Source: Bog-473 sp963711065 (lineage in GTDB: Bacteria; Actinomycetota; Acidimicrobiia; Acidimicrobiales; RAAP-2). From it: a DNA stretch of 64,000 nt. The translations under genes and the position numbers were made by a program. The notes beneath the pieces were generated by a model. The model was not told the origin of the DNA. It saw only the letters and a program-made list of their open reading frames with translations, and searched no databases. Of this stretch, positions 1 through 9,280 are shown piece by piece. The DNA lies in the NCBI GenBank assembly GCA_963711065.1, contig CAVQCO010000006.1:248001-312000 (forward strand), written 5' to 3'. Numbering within the stretch: position 1 is the stretch's first letter; each line of letters opens with the position of its first letter.

Positions 1-1
1 C

Positions 2-709
2 GGGGCCGCCAGCGGCATCGGCCTGGCCGTCGTGGAGGCCTTCGTGGGCGAGGGCATGCGCGTGGTGATGGCCGACGTCGACGAGGAGGGCCTGGCGACC
101 CACGCAGACCGGCTCCGGTCCCGGGACGCCGAGATCCTTCCCGTGGCGGCCGATGTGACCGATCCCGACGCCGTCGAGTCGGTCGGCCGCGCCGCCATCG
201 ACCGCTTCGGACGGCTCCATGTCGCCGTCAACAATGCCGGCGTGGTCACGGGGGGCAACTCGTGGGAGATCCCCCTGCCGGAGTGGCACCGCGTGGTCGA
301 CGTCGACCTGTGGGGTGTCATCCACGGCATCCGCTCGTTCGTCCCGCGCATCCTGGCGTCGGGTGAGGAAGGGCACGTCGTCAACACCGCGTCGATGGCG
401 GCCGTCTTGTCGTTGGCCCGCCTGGGGCCCTACACCGTGGCCAAGCACGGCGTGCTCGGGGTCTCGGACGGGCTGCGCGCCGAGTTGCAGGCCATGGGTG
501 TACCCGTCGGCGTCAGCGTGGTGATGCCCGGCATGGTCAAGACGGGGATGAACCCCATCGGCACGGTGCCGGCGGACGTCGTGGCCGCCCACGTGGTCGA
601 CGCCATCCGCCGGCGGCGCAGCTACGTCTTCACCGACGACCACCACGAGGGCGAGATGCGCGAGCGCCTCGAAGCAATCCTCTCGGCGAAGGCCGAAGAG
701 TCCGCCTGA
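2..709 (+). CDS. Short-chain dehydrogenase/reductase, 5' end outside window
   Basis: NAD(P)-dependent oxidoreductase of the classical SDR family. The first codons visible encode GAASGIG, the glycine-rich cofactor loop, so only the first few residues lie before the window. Counted from the internal GTG at 32, NNAG is at about 67-70, the catalytic Ser at about 121 (NTAS) and Tyr134-x3-Lys138 in YTVAKHG, giving the complete Ser-Tyr-Lys set. Length fits the usual 250 residues. The substrate cannot be told from sequence. The reading frame is open to the left edge, so the true start is upstream. Confidence 0.9.
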   Translation, partial: GAASGIGLAVVEAFVGEGMRVVMADVDEEGLATHADRLRSRDAEILPVAADVTDPDAVESVGRAAIDRFGRLHVAVNNAGVVTGGNSWEIPLPEWHRVVDVDLWGVIHGIRSFVPRILASGEEGHVVNTASMAAVLSLARLGPYTVAKHGVLGVSDGLRAELQAMGVPVGVSVVMPGMVKTGMNPIGTVPADVVAAHVVDAIRRRRSYVFTDDHHEGEMRERLEAILSAKAEESA

Positions 710-716
710 CGCGCAA

Positions 717-734
717 GCCCGGCAACGCCCGGGC
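717..734 (+). terminator. Possible terminator hairpin after the SDR gene
   Basis: The stem GCCGG-type arms GCCCGG and CCGGGC flank a six-base loop eight bases after the SDR stop. No U-tract follows, as is common in high-GC actinobacteria, so its function is inferred from position only. Confidence 0.4.
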
Positions 735-843
735 CTCGATGGGCGCCGACCCCGGCCGAAGGACGGGTCGACTCGTCGGGCGAGAGGTCGCGTGCCCCAC
801 CGACGCCACCGCTGTCCCGTGATGCCCGCGGTAGCCTCCGGCG

Positions 844-2502
844 ATGTCCGCGGACGACCTCGCCGCCGAGTTGCTCGAAGCGGTGCTGCGTGCGGACCCG
901 TTCACGGGTTCGCTCTTCGGGTTCCCCGGCTACGACGACCTGCTTCCCGACTTCGGCCTCGAGGCCGAGCAGGAGGACGCGCGCCGGCTCGGCGCCGTCG
1001 CCGAGCGCGCCGAGAGGATGCCGGACGGGGGCCTGGAGGAGGCCGACCGCCAGACCCTGGACTTCGTCCGTTGTCTCGCCAGGAACCTGGCCGACGCCGC
1101 CGCGGTGCCCCTGGTCGAGTTCACCATCTGCGACACCATGGTGGCTCCGGTCAACCAGGTGTTGACCTCGCTGCCGAAGGTGCCCCTCGACACCGCAGAC
1201 CGCCGCTCGGGGTACCTCGCTCGGTTGCAGGGGCTGCCCGCCGTGCTCGCCACCGCCGCCGAACGGCAGCGGGAGGGTTCGGCGGCCGGCCGGACGGCGG
1301 TCGCTCTGCTCGTGCACTCCGCGCTCGCCCAACTCGACCTGCTGATCGCGGATCCCACGGTCGGAGCCATCCGGAGGGACGACGCGGGCGACGCGAACTT
1401 CGCCGATGAGGTCGCCTCGCTGATCGAACGCCGTGTGCGCCCCGCGCTGGGCGCCTACCGGGACGCGCTCGAGGCGGACGTGCTGCCGGCGGCCCGCGAC
1501 GACGACCAACCCGGCCTCTGCTTCCTCCCCGACGGCGAGGCGATGTACCGGGTCCTCGCCCAGCTGCACACCTCCATGTCCCACTCCCCCGCCGAGCTGC
1601 ATGCGATGGGCCGGGGGATCGTCGGCGAGGTGCGCGAGGAGCTCGTCGAGACCGGTGCCCGCCTCTGGGACACCACCGAGCTGGCCGAGATCTTCGCGCA
1701 CATGGCCGACGACCCCTCCCTCCGCTACCACACCCGCGACGAGATGCTCGAGCACGCGCGGCGCGTGGTCGCCGCCGCCGAGGCGGAAGCTCCCCGTTGG
1801 TTCGCGGTGGTGCCGGACGAGCCCTGCACGGTCGCGCCGGTGCCCGAGACCGAGGAGGCCGGCATGGCCGCCGCCTACTACCTGCCGGGCGCGATCGACG
1901 GCTCCCGCAAGGGGACCTATTTCCTGAACACCTCGAAGCCGGAGCAGCGGCACCGCTACGTCGCCGAGGACATCGCGTTCCACGAGGCCGTGCCGGGGCA
2001 CCACTTCCAGCTCACCATCGCCATGGAATCGAAGGACCTCCCCCCGGCGCGCCGGGTGCTGCACGACACCGCGTGCGCCGAGGGGTGGGGCCTCTACAGC
2101 GAGCGCCTGGCCGACGAGATGGGCCTCTACAGCGACGACCTCGCCCGGATGGGGCTCTTCGCCGCCGACTCGTGGCGCGCCAGCCGGCTGGTCGTCGACA
2201 CCGGCCTGCACGCCATGGGCTGGACCCGGCGGCAGGCTCTGGACTGGATGGCCGAGCACACCCCGCTGCCGCGGATGGAGATTGAGTCCGAGGTCGACCG
2301 GTACATCTCCTATCCCGGTCAGGCCCTGGCCTACATGGTGGGCCGGCGGGAGATCGTCCGCCTGCGCGAGACGGCCGCGGCGGGTCTAGGCGGCCGCTTC
2401 GACCTGCGGGAGTTCCACGACGTCGTGCTGCGGGGCGGGAGCCTCCCCCTCCCCGCCCTGGCACGCACCGTCGAGCGCTGGATGGGACGGGTGGGCGCCT
2501 AG
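844..2502 (+). CDS. DUF885 family protein (putative zinc hydrolase)
   Basis: 552-residue protein of the DUF885 family, the usual family length. The signature HEAVPGHH is at residues 380-387 and is followed about 30 residues later by a conserved EGWGLYSE segment. These resemble the HExxH plus downstream Glu arrangement of gluzincin-type metallopeptidases, so peptidase activity is suspected but not shown. There is no signal peptide, so it is probably cytoplasmic. The start ATG lies 135 bp after the SDR stop. Its stop converges on the VKOR gene: the two TAG codons share the palindrome CTAG at 2499-2502. Confidence 0.85.
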   Translation: MSADDLAAELLEAVLRADPFTGSLFGFPGYDDLLPDFGLEAEQEDARRLGAVAERAERMPDGGLEEADRQTLDFVRCLARNLADAAAVPLVEFTICDTMVAPVNQVLTSLPKVPLDTADRRSGYLARLQGLPAVLATAAERQREGSAAGRTAVALLVHSALAQLDLLIADPTVGAIRRDDAGDANFADEVASLIERRVRPALGAYRDALEADVLPAARDDDQPGLCFLPDGEAMYRVLAQLHTSMSHSPAELHAMGRGIVGEVREELVETGARLWDTTELAEIFAHMADDPSLRYHTRDEMLEHARRVVAAAEAEAPRWFAVVPDEPCTVAPVPETEEAGMAAAYYLPGAIDGSRKGTYFLNTSKPEQRHRYVAEDIAFHEAVPGHHFQLTIAMESKDLPPARRVLHDTACAEGWGLYSERLADEMGLYSDDLARMGLFAADSWRASRLVVDTGLHAMGWTRRQALDWMAEHTPLPRMEIESEVDRYISYPGQALAYMVGRREIVRLRETAAAGLGGRFDLREFHDVVLRGGSLPLPALARTVERWMGRVGA

Positions 2503-3002
2503 CTGCTCGGCGCCGCCCTCCTCGGTGCGGCCCTGGCCGCCAGGACCACACCGAAGAGGCACACGGCGGTGACGTGCATCGCGGTGCACCACAGGCAGAT
2601 CGCGCCGATCCGGAACAGCTCGACGTAGACCAGGTACAGCACCATGGCGGCGCCGGCGCCCGAGACGACGAGACGGGTACCGTCCAGCCAGGCGGGACCG
2701 GCACGCCAGGCCCAGGGGACGGTCAGGGCGGTCATGACGACCGCCCACCCCAGCCCGAGGACGGCCAGCGGGACCCCGAGGACGACCGACCACGAGCTGG
2801 TCGTCACGAGCGTGCAGTTGACGATCCCGGTGTCGGGACAGGCCAGCGCCGCCGGGTCGTGGTAGTGGGTCCAGGTCAGGTACGCCGCGATGGCCACGGC
2901 CACCAGGGACAGTCCCAGCGAGACGGCCATCGCCCAGGGCGGCACACGGCGCGACCGGGGTGAGGGCCGGGTCCGGGACGTCGCCGTCGCCGTCATCGTC
3001 AC
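2499..3002 (-). CDS. Vitamin K epoxide reductase (VKOR) family membrane protein
   Basis: Polytopic quinone-linked thiol oxidase. The sequence has about four hydrophobic helices, the loop pair in CPDTGIVNC and the active-site CLWC (CxxC) near the last helix. Bacterial VKOR reoxidises a DsbA-like partner and passes electrons to quinone. The GTG start at 3002 overlaps the TGA of the upstream DUF929 gene (GTGA), implying translational coupling; an ATG at 2996 is a possible alternative. The upstream gene carries a thioredoxin-like CPYC motif and is the obvious redox partner, so disulfide formation outside the membrane is the likely role. Confidence 0.9.
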   Translation of the reverse strand: MTMTATATSRTRPSPRSRRVPPWAMAVSLGLSLVAVAIAAYLTWTHYHDPAALACPDTGIVNCTLVTTSSWSVVLGVPLAVLGLGWAVVMTALTVPWAWRAGPAWLDGTRLVVSGAGAAMVLYLVYVELFRIGAICLWCTAMHVTAVCLFGVVLAARAAPRRAAPSS

Positions 3003-4027
3003 GCCCCGATCTTCTTCGCGATGGCGCTGATGGCGGGCGAGCCGCACACGCTGGAGGGCTGGTTGCCCGTCACGCTGCAGATGGCGGCCGTGATGTTGTT
3101 GGCCGTCCCGTCGATCGCCTCGGCCACCGGGCTGGACGGGTCGCTCAACGCGGCCGCGATCTGCGCCCGCGACAGGCCCTGGAGCACCTGGGGCGAGTAG
3201 CTGGCACCGTTGACGACGAACCTGTTCCCGATGTCGAGGAACGGGATGGTCCCCGCGGAGTCATAGGTGCTGAGCAGCGAGCTTTGCGCGGCCGTCGGGG
3301 TCTGGAGGGTCTGGTAGGTGCTCCCGACGGGCTGGTTGGTGGCCTCCTCGACGGGTTGGAAGTCGAGGTAGGGGCTCGTGTAGCTGGAGCCGTAGAACGA
3401 GAGCGTCTGCGTGTTCGGGTAGACGTCCCCACTCGCGGAGTGCGTCGCCGAGAGGTGCGAGAACGTCCCGAACCGTGACAGCGCCACCGCCAGCGCCCAC
3501 CGCTCGGCGGCGCAGTAGGGGCAGTACTCGGCGCCCACGTACGTGATGAGGGGCTTGCCGTCCGCGCCACGGAGGATGCCCCCGCTGCCGCCGGCCCTGC
3601 TCGGCGGCACGATCGACGCGGGGTTGCCCACCGAATCGAGGGTCCCCGCCGGCACCGACAGCGACGCCAGCACGCTCGGGGACAGCGTCGTCGCCCCCGT
3701 GTCCGCCGAGGCGGTGCCACCCGCCGTCAGACGGGACGAGGACGGACCGGACGATCCCCCCGTCGCCTTGATCACCACCATGGTGGCGATGGCGGCCACC
3801 ACGAGGCCCACCGGCACCAGCGCGGTCAGCACGGGGTGCCGCGAGCGGAACGGGGCCTGCGCCGGTGCGCCGCGTGACGGCGGTCTCCCCGACCGCGAGG
3901 CCGTTGGTGCCTGTCTGGCGGCCCGGTTCTTCGAGTTCTTCGTGTTCTGCTGCTTCGTGTTCTGCTGCTTCGTGTTCTTCGCAGCGGGCCGCGCCTGGGG
4001 CGACGGCCTGGTTGTCGACTTGGACAT
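2999..4027 (-). CDS. DUF929 protein, membrane-anchored thioredoxin-like (CPYC)
   Basis: About 342 residues. A basic, low-complexity N-terminus with repeated KQQNT units precedes one transmembrane segment (VLTALVPVGLVVAAIATMVV) and an extracytoplasmic DUF929 domain containing YVGAEYCPYCAAERW, a CxxC in thioredoxin-like context. The start ATG at 4027 was chosen over an in-frame upstream start at 4066 because AAGGAG lies eight bases before it. Coupled by GTGA overlap to VKOR. Inferred role: DsbA-like thiol oxidant that is recharged by VKOR. Two further Cys pairs near the C-terminus (AAICSVTG, SSVCGSP) may form a structural disulfide. Confidence 0.85.
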   Translation of the reverse strand: MSKSTTRPSPQARPAAKNTKQQNTKQQNTKNSKNRAARQAPTASRSGRPPSRGAPAQAPFRSRHPVLTALVPVGLVVAAIATMVVIKATGGSSGPSSSRLTAGGTASADTGATTLSPSVLASLSVPAGTLDSVGNPASIVPPSRAGGSGGILRGADGKPLITYVGAEYCPYCAAERWALAVALSRFGTFSHLSATHSASGDVYPNTQTLSFYGSSYTSPYLDFQPVEEATNQPVGSTYQTLQTPTAAQSSLLSTYDSAGTIPFLDIGNRFVVNGASYSPQVLQGLSRAQIAAALSDPSSPVAEAIDGTANNITAAICSVTGNQPSSVCGSPAISAIAKKIGA

Positions 4028-4177
4028 GTCGTTCTCCTTGATTGGCCGAGGCGGCGGAAGCCGCACGCGCTCGGAATCTCGATGCGGAGGCGCCTGAGGG
4101 CCTCCATGGCTGAATGACCCGGCGCCTCCGTGCCCGTCGAAAAGACGGGTGACGGTCGCCGGGTGGGCAGTTCCGAG

Positions 4178-4543
4178 CTAGGAGAACTGGGGCGGGTGAA
4201 ACAGCGGGTCGCGCGTGCCCGCCGGGAGCGCGACGACCAGCGCACGCCGGCGCCGGATGAGAGAGGCAGCTGCAGCAGCGATCGCGATCCCCGTCAGCGC
4301 GGCCGCCAGGGCGACCGCCGGTGCCGGTGCGGCGGGCGCCGGGGTGCCCTTGCCACAGGTGACGTCGAGGCAGCTGAGCGGCGCCGACACGGGTGCCTGG
4401 GCCAGCTGCACCATCTCGGTGGCGGTGCTCTGGGCCTGCGAGAGGACGCCATGGGGCATGAAGCCGCCGAGGACGGCGGCGGCGACGATTGCCACGAGAC
4501 CGAAGCGCCACTTCATGCGCATGGCCATCAGGCTACGGGTCAC
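4178..4543 (-). CDS. Small exported/membrane protein of unknown function
   Basis: About 121 residues. A hydrophobic N-terminal segment (FGLVAIVAAAVLGGFM) looks like a signal or anchor and a second one (AVALAAALTGIAIAAAAASLI) is followed by RRRR, giving a hairpin or type I topology. A CLDVTC pair lies between them. The GTG at 4543 was chosen because GAGGA lies eight bases upstream; upstream in-frame Met codons lack such a site. It lies within the same-strand VKOR/DUF929 cluster. I do not recognise a family. Confidence 0.6.
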   Translation of the reverse strand: MTRSLMAMRMKWRFGLVAIVAAAVLGGFMPHGVLSQAQSTATEMVQLAQAPVSAPLSCLDVTCGKGTPAPAAPAPAVALAAALTGIAIAAAAASLIRRRRALVVALPAGTRDPLFHPPQFS

Positions 4544-4645
4544 GGATAAGTCCTCGGTAAGAACGCGGGGTTTCTTTCGGATGTCGTCGGTCTTGGTTCC
4601 ACAACGCATGCGCAACACGGCCCGCCCGCCCAGCCCCGTCAGGCA

Positions 4646-4822
4646 CTATTCGGCTCGACGGTCCTGGTCCGCGGCCTGGCGCAGGACGTGGGCGTGCCGA
4701 CCGGCCCGCACCGGTACCCGCTCGAACGATGCCGCCACCTTGTGGCGCCCGATCGCGTACCAGGCGGCAAACCCGGCGACGAACAGGGCCACCGCTCCCA
4801 GGCTCACCGCGATCTCAGCCAT
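4646..4822 (-). CDS. 58-residue single-pass membrane protein
   Basis: Starts MAEIAVSLGAVALF with one transmembrane helix to about residue 22 and then a basic cytoplasmic tail rich in Arg and His. The ATG at 4822 has a strong GAGAGGA site, so the longer frame beginning at 4855 is not used. Located between the large membrane protein and the rest of the envelope cluster on the same strand. No function can be assigned. Confidence 0.6.
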   Translation of the reverse strand: MAEIAVSLGAVALFVAGFAAWYAIGRHKVAASFERVPVRAGRHAHVLRQAADQDRRAE

Positions 4823-4961
4823 GTCGTTCCTCTCCCGGTGAGGCGCGCTGATCACCAGCTGACCCGCTCACCGCCTCGCGGCGACCTCACTCGCTGCTCC
4901 CAGTGTGCGGGCCCCCGCCTGAGCGAACCAGGGACGAAGGTCACATCCGGCGAAGATACGG

Positions 4962-6869
4962 CTAGGTGCCGAAGCTGCCGGCCACCGCCGGGACCTGTGC
5001 GCCGGGTGTGACGGGCGCCTGGCCTTCCTGTTGGGCCATGATCGCCGCCTCCACCACCTGCTGGTCCGTCGGGTCCATGGTGAGCGGTCCTCCCGGCACC
5101 GGGACCTGCCACACGTGCATCATCTCGGGCGTCAGCAGTGGTCGCTCGCCGGCGGGGCAGACACCACCACTGGTGAACCCCGAGATCGACCCCGTCGGCC
5201 CGCCCGTGCACAGGTTCGTGTGCGCGTGCCACTGGGTCAGGCAACCGCCGGGCATGGGACCCTTGTCCCCTACCGACGGCATGAGGTACATGGCGGCGAC
5301 GAGCACGGGACCGTACGGGGTGAACGCGTAGACCAGCGACTGCACGTGGTTGGGGTCCAGCACGTACTTGCCCTGCAGGTAGGTGTACTTCAGGTAGTGG
5401 ACGACGGGGTAGCGCGGGTCGGTGATCGGGATGTAGCCGTCTGCCTTGGCCGCGCTGAGATCCTTGTACTTGGCCACCGCCGAGCTCGTCGTCTGCACCA
5501 GCTGCATGGCGGCCTCCATCTGGGCCCCGGTCGGCGACCGGTCGCAGTTCGGGGTCTGCATCGCGTGGCCGCGCTCGGTCTCGGTGAACACGGTGCTCAG
5601 GACGGACTGCTCCTGAGCGGTCAGCGCCGGGCCGGTGTAGTGCCACGAGGGATCGGCCTGCCCGCCCATCCCCGGCATGGCCAATCCCGTGCCCCTCGAA
5701 CGGGACGACGTGCCGGCCGAGGCGCCGGCCATCGCCATGCCGGCCATGGCCGGTTGGGCGGCAGCAGGGTGTGACGCTGCCGGCGAGGCGGATGCGGACG
5801 CCGACGCGATGGGGTAGGTCGAGCTGAGCACCAGGATCGCCAGCGCGGCCACCGAGGTCGTGGCGCCGGCAACGGGATGGCGCTCCACCAGCTCGTGCGC
5901 GGGCGACATGGCCGGCACCGTGTGCAAGGTCGGCATCATGGCGAAGGCCAGCAGCGCGACGAGGGGCGCCATGTTGGGGTCGGTTCCCATCCCGGTCAGG
6001 ATCCCGCCGAAGGCCATGCCCGTCACCCAGAAGAGGCCCTCCAACGCGGCGCCCGCGGCGAGGAACGGCAAGGGTCGGCGGCTCAGCAGCGGGCCGGCGG
6101 CGATGACGAGTGAGGCGACCGCCAGCACCCAGGGCAGCAGTGAGCCACTGTGCGGCAGCGCGCCGGCCACCGAGGTCTCGAAATGGGCGTACCACGACGG
6201 CTGGCCGCTGGATGCCGAGACGAGGGTCGAGCTGATCGATCCGCCGGCCCGGTTGGCGGGGAGCAGCCACAGGACGGCCGACAGCGTCCAGAACGCCGAC
6301 CAGGCGATCAGCGGGGCCGTGCTCCCGAGTGGCCCCGACGCGGCGGCCGACGAGGGCACGCCGGGCGCCACGTCGTCCGTGCGGGCGTCGGTCGGCCAGA
6401 CCAAGATCCCGATCAACGGGTAGAGCAGCACGGCACCGGGTGCTCCGGTCAGCGGTGACGCCGTGCCGGTCAGGAGCATGCCGAAGCCCTCGCCGAACCA
6501 CCACACGCCGAAGGCCCAGACGGCCATGACGACGATGGCCGGCTTCACCGTCCTACGGAAGAGCAGCCCCAGGCCGATGCCGAGCTGAAGCGCGCCGAAC
6601 AGGAAGTTCCACACGCCGGTGTCGGGATTGACGAAGTGGGCCAGCTGGTTGATCGACCACGCCACCGGCGCGGGTTGGCCCTGGGCCGCCGGCAGGATCA
6701 TCATGTTCACGAGGTCGTGCCCGAACATGCGCGGCTGGAATTGGAGGGCGGCGTCGAGGATCCACACGCACCCGAGCGCGATCTGGACCACCCGGGCTCG
6801 CTTCTGCCTGCGTGCCGCGGGCGACGGGGTCTCCACCGCCAATTGCTCCGTGTCGCGTCCCTCGCTCAT
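4962..6869 (-). CDS. Large polytopic membrane protein with Met-rich linker and exported C-terminal domain
   Basis: 635 residues. The first 350 hold about eight to nine hydrophobic helices. Next comes an Ala/Met/Ser-rich linker with MAGMAMAGAS and LAMPGMGGQ, then a roughly 200-residue domain with several His and Cys (HYLKYTYLQGKY, QWHAHTNLC, GGVCPAGE) and a conserved-looking MHVWQVPVPGGPL near the end. Met/His-rich extracytoplasmic segments are typical of copper-handling proteins, but no known copper motif is complete here, so the function stays open. It is first in the direction of the VKOR/DUF929 cluster, and the Cys residues of the C-terminal domain could be VKOR-pathway substrates. Confidence 0.65.
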   Translation of the reverse strand: MSEGRDTEQLAVETPSPAARRQKRARVVQIALGCVWILDAALQFQPRMFGHDLVNMMILPAAQGQPAPVAWSINQLAHFVNPDTGVWNFLFGALQLGIGLGLLFRRTVKPAIVVMAVWAFGVWWFGEGFGMLLTGTASPLTGAPGAVLLYPLIGILVWPTDARTDDVAPGVPSSAAASGPLGSTAPLIAWSAFWTLSAVLWLLPANRAGGSISSTLVSASSGQPSWYAHFETSVAGALPHSGSLLPWVLAVASLVIAAGPLLSRRPLPFLAAGAALEGLFWVTGMAFGGILTGMGTDPNMAPLVALLAFAMMPTLHTVPAMSPAHELVERHPVAGATTSVAALAILVLSSTYPIASASASASPAASHPAAAQPAMAGMAMAGASAGTSSRSRGTGLAMPGMGGQADPSWHYTGPALTAQEQSVLSTVFTETERGHAMQTPNCDRSPTGAQMEAAMQLVQTTSSAVAKYKDLSAAKADGYIPITDPRYPVVHYLKYTYLQGKYVLDPNHVQSLVYAFTPYGPVLVAAMYLMPSVGDKGPMPGGCLTQWHAHTNLCTGGPTGSISGFTSGGVCPAGERPLLTPEMMHVWQVPVPGGPLTMDPTDQQVVEAAIMAQQEGQAPVTPGAQVPAVAGSFGT

Positions 6870-7016
6870 GGCGGTGCCCCAGTCTCCCGAGGCTGCCCTT
6901 TCGGTCGCCGCCCGGGGTCCAGCGGCGCCGGGTTCCCTCGGGCGCCTCGTTGATCGCCACCACCCTAGGCCCTGGACCGAGGCCGGAGCGGGGCGCCCCC
7001 GGGGGCGGCCGGCGGC

Positions 7017-8345
7017 TTACGCCGTGCCCGGGCTCGCCACGGGGGGCGCGATCTTGCGGGCCCAGGCGGCCACGAGCTGCAGCAGCCCGAGATACACGGC
7101 CAGCACGATCAGGATGATCAAGAGGCTCCACCCGGTGAGGTTGCCGCCGAACACGAGGAAGAGCGCCGCCACGACAACGCCCAAGATCCGCAGGCCGCCG
7201 ACGTGCTCGAGAATCCATCCCCCCGTGCGGCGGGCCCGGCCCGAAGCGGCGGCGGCGCGCCCGGCGCCCGACGTCAGCTCACGGGCCTGGGTGGCCACCC
7301 AACGACCACCCTTGGCGCAGGTCGAGCGGATCCACACGGCGTAGCGGGCCGGTCCGGCGAGCCACGCGCCGAGGGCCACGAGGACCGAGACGAGCAGCAT
7401 CCAGCGCAGGTCCGTCTTGAGGAAGCGGAGCATGACGTCCCAGACCGACGCCGCCACCTCGCGGTTGAAGGTCTGCCCGGCCTGGTTGATGAACGTGATG
7501 CGCCCCAGCGAGAGGCCGGCGAGCAGCAGCAGGGTCACCAGGCCCACCCCGATGGCCATGCGCAGGAGGGTCTTGCGTCGTTCCACCGCGAGGGCGATGC
7601 CGATGGCCGCCAGCGCCAGGGCAACGGCGGGAATCGCCCACTTCAGGGTCACGATCGCGTTGAAGAGCCCCGTGAACTTCGAGACCTGCGACTTCGACAC
7701 GACCGTGACGCCCAGCTTGTTGCCCTGCGTCAGTATCGGCTTGAGGGGGTTGAACACCGTGACGCCCTTTGCGTTGGCCTGGTTGATCAAATCGTTGAGA
7801 GCGGGGGTGACGTTGACGACGATCCCACCGCCCTTCTCCAACTTCTGCGTCAACGGCGTCTGCTTCCCCGAGAGGACGTCGATCACTGCGTTGTGCGTGT
7901 GACGGTTCAGCGTGTCCCACAGATGCCCGAACTTGGGGCTCTCGAACACCTTGAGCGCGAGGCCGTACACGTAGTTGTGGACCTGGGCCACGATCGGCGT
8001 GACGAAGGGCTTCGCCTTGGGCGGGAGTGCCGCGGTCACCTTGTTCTGGACGATGTGCGTCGAGAAGAGCTCGTCCGTGGCCTTGGCCGCGAGGTGGTCG
8101 ACGATCACCTGGTTGCGCGCCAACGGGGCCATGGTGGCCACGTACTGGTCCGTGTTCGTCACCGTGCGGATGGCCCAGATGGAGATCACCGAGATGGGGA
8201 TGAGAAGAGCGGTCAAGACCACGAGGACCCAAGCGGTGATCCGCCTCGTCCGGCGTGCGCGGGGAGGCTTCTTGCCCTGCCCCGGGGACGCAGCCGCGCC
8301 GGCGTCCGGCTCCCCGGGCATCTGCTCGGACTCCATATCGTTCAT
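7017..8345 (-). CDS. Conserved actinobacterial membrane protein
   Basis: About 442 residues: a basic cytoplasmic N-terminus (PRARRTRR), one transmembrane helix at about 40-60, a roughly 170-residue extracytoplasmic domain, then about five more helices, three of them clustered mid-protein and two at the C-terminus. The layout resembles conserved hypothetical membrane proteins of Mycobacterium and relatives. The start is uncertain: ATG 8345 is used, while GTG 8363 and TTG 8366 are also in frame. Divergent from the small gene at 8423. No enzyme motif seen. Confidence 0.6.
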   Translation of the reverse strand: MNDMESEQMPGEPDAGAAASPGQGKKPPRARRTRRITAWVLVVLTALLIPISVISIWAIRTVTNTDQYVATMAPLARNQVIVDHLAAKATDELFSTHIVQNKVTAALPPKAKPFVTPIVAQVHNYVYGLALKVFESPKFGHLWDTLNRHTHNAVIDVLSGKQTPLTQKLEKGGGIVVNVTPALNDLINQANAKGVTVFNPLKPILTQGNKLGVTVVSKSQVSKFTGLFNAIVTLKWAIPAVALALAAIGIALAVERRKTLLRMAIGVGLVTLLLLAGLSLGRITFINQAGQTFNREVAASVWDVMLRFLKTDLRWMLLVSVLVALGAWLAGPARYAVWIRSTCAKGGRWVATQARELTSGAGRAAAASGRARRTGGWILEHVGGLRILGVVVAALFLVFGGNLTGWSLLIILIVLAVYLGLLQLVAAWARKIAPPVASPGTA

Positions 8346-8422
8346 TTGGGCATTCCCATCCACCAATGCCTAGTGCCAAAAGGCCCTGTGCGCACGGATG
8401 GGGACGGTGATAGGACTGGTGC

Positions 8423-8605
8423 GTGGAGAGAACGGAGTCCCCGCGGACCAGGGTCCGCATCGTCGTCCTGAGCGCGTTCGCAGCCTTCATCTCCCCCCTG
8501 GTGTTCGTCGGCATCATCGTCCTGCGCAAGGCCGAGCGCCGCTTCAACATGCACGCCCGCGTCTGGAGCAAGCGCCTCCAGCACGAGATCGCCCGCTGGA
8601 CGTAG
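8423..8605 (+). CDS. 60-residue single-pass membrane protein
   Basis: Short reading frame from GTG with an N-terminal basic stretch, one helix (IVVLSAFAAFISPLVFVGIIVL) and a basic amphipathic tail ending in EIARWT. Coding is supported by GC-rich third positions and the membrane-protein pattern, but no family is recognised. Divergent from the membrane protein ending at 7017. Confidence 0.45.
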   Translation: MERTESPRTRVRIVVLSAFAAFISPLVFVGIIVLRKAERRFNMHARVWSKRLQHEIARWT

Positions 8606-8681
8606 GCGGGCGATCGGCGGACCGCCCGCCCGCCCGGCCGAGCAACGACGCCGAAGACCCCACGCAACCTACGCTGCGCGG

Positions 8682-9167
8682 ATGCTCACCGGCTTCGCCC
8701 ACGCGGCCGTCTGCGTCCCCGACCTGGGAGCGGCCGTCACGTGGTACTCCGAGGTCCTCGGCCTCCGGGTGCTGTCCCCGCCCTACCGGATGGAGGGCAG
8801 CCAGATCGAGCACGACATGGGTGAGCTCGTCCCGGCCCCCGTGGTCCTCAACGCCGCCATCGTCGGATTCGGGAAGGACGACCGCGTCATCGAGCTGATC
8901 GAGTATCCGGCGGCACCCGTCGTTCCCGCCGGACGCGGCCGGCCCTCGGTCACGAGGGTCGGCATCACCCACGTCGGCGTGCTCTGTGACGACATCGAGG
9001 CGACGCGCTCCGAGCTCGAGTCACGAGGCGTCGAGTTCCTCACGAGCGGGATCGCCGATGTGGCCGGGCTCAAAACGACGTGGTGCTGCGACCCCTGGGG
9101 GACGATCCTGATCCTCATGGAGAAGCGCGCGGACGACCGCCCCTACTGGGGCCAGCGACGCCCGTAG
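8682..9167 (+). CDS. VOC/glyoxalase superfamily protein
   Basis: 161 residues with two beta-alpha-beta-beta-beta modules. The first begins FAHAAVCVPDLGAAVTWYSE and the second THVGVLCDDIEATRSELE. His7, His of the second module and the Glu in LILMEKR are the expected metal ligands. The substrate is unknown; related proteins act as dioxygenases, epimerases or lyases. It stands alone between a small membrane protein and the HU gene. Confidence 0.85.
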   Translation: MLTGFAHAAVCVPDLGAAVTWYSEVLGLRVLSPPYRMEGSQIEHDMGELVPAPVVLNAAIVGFGKDDRVIELIEYPAAPVVPAGRGRPSVTRVGITHVGVLCDDIEATRSELESRGVEFLTSGIADVAGLKTTWCCDPWGTILILMEKRADDRPYWGQRRP

Positions 9168-9280
9168 GGGGCGACGATTGCTCTCCGGGGCCTGTGGATA
9201 GTCACCTCCCGGCGCAAAAATGGGCACGGGCAGGCCCGAGGATGTGCATCACGGGGCGTACTTCGGCCACAATGGGCGCC

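Noticed and set aside
622..2259. 545-residue minus-strand open frame
   Set aside because: Antisense to the DUF885 gene with biased, motif-free composition.
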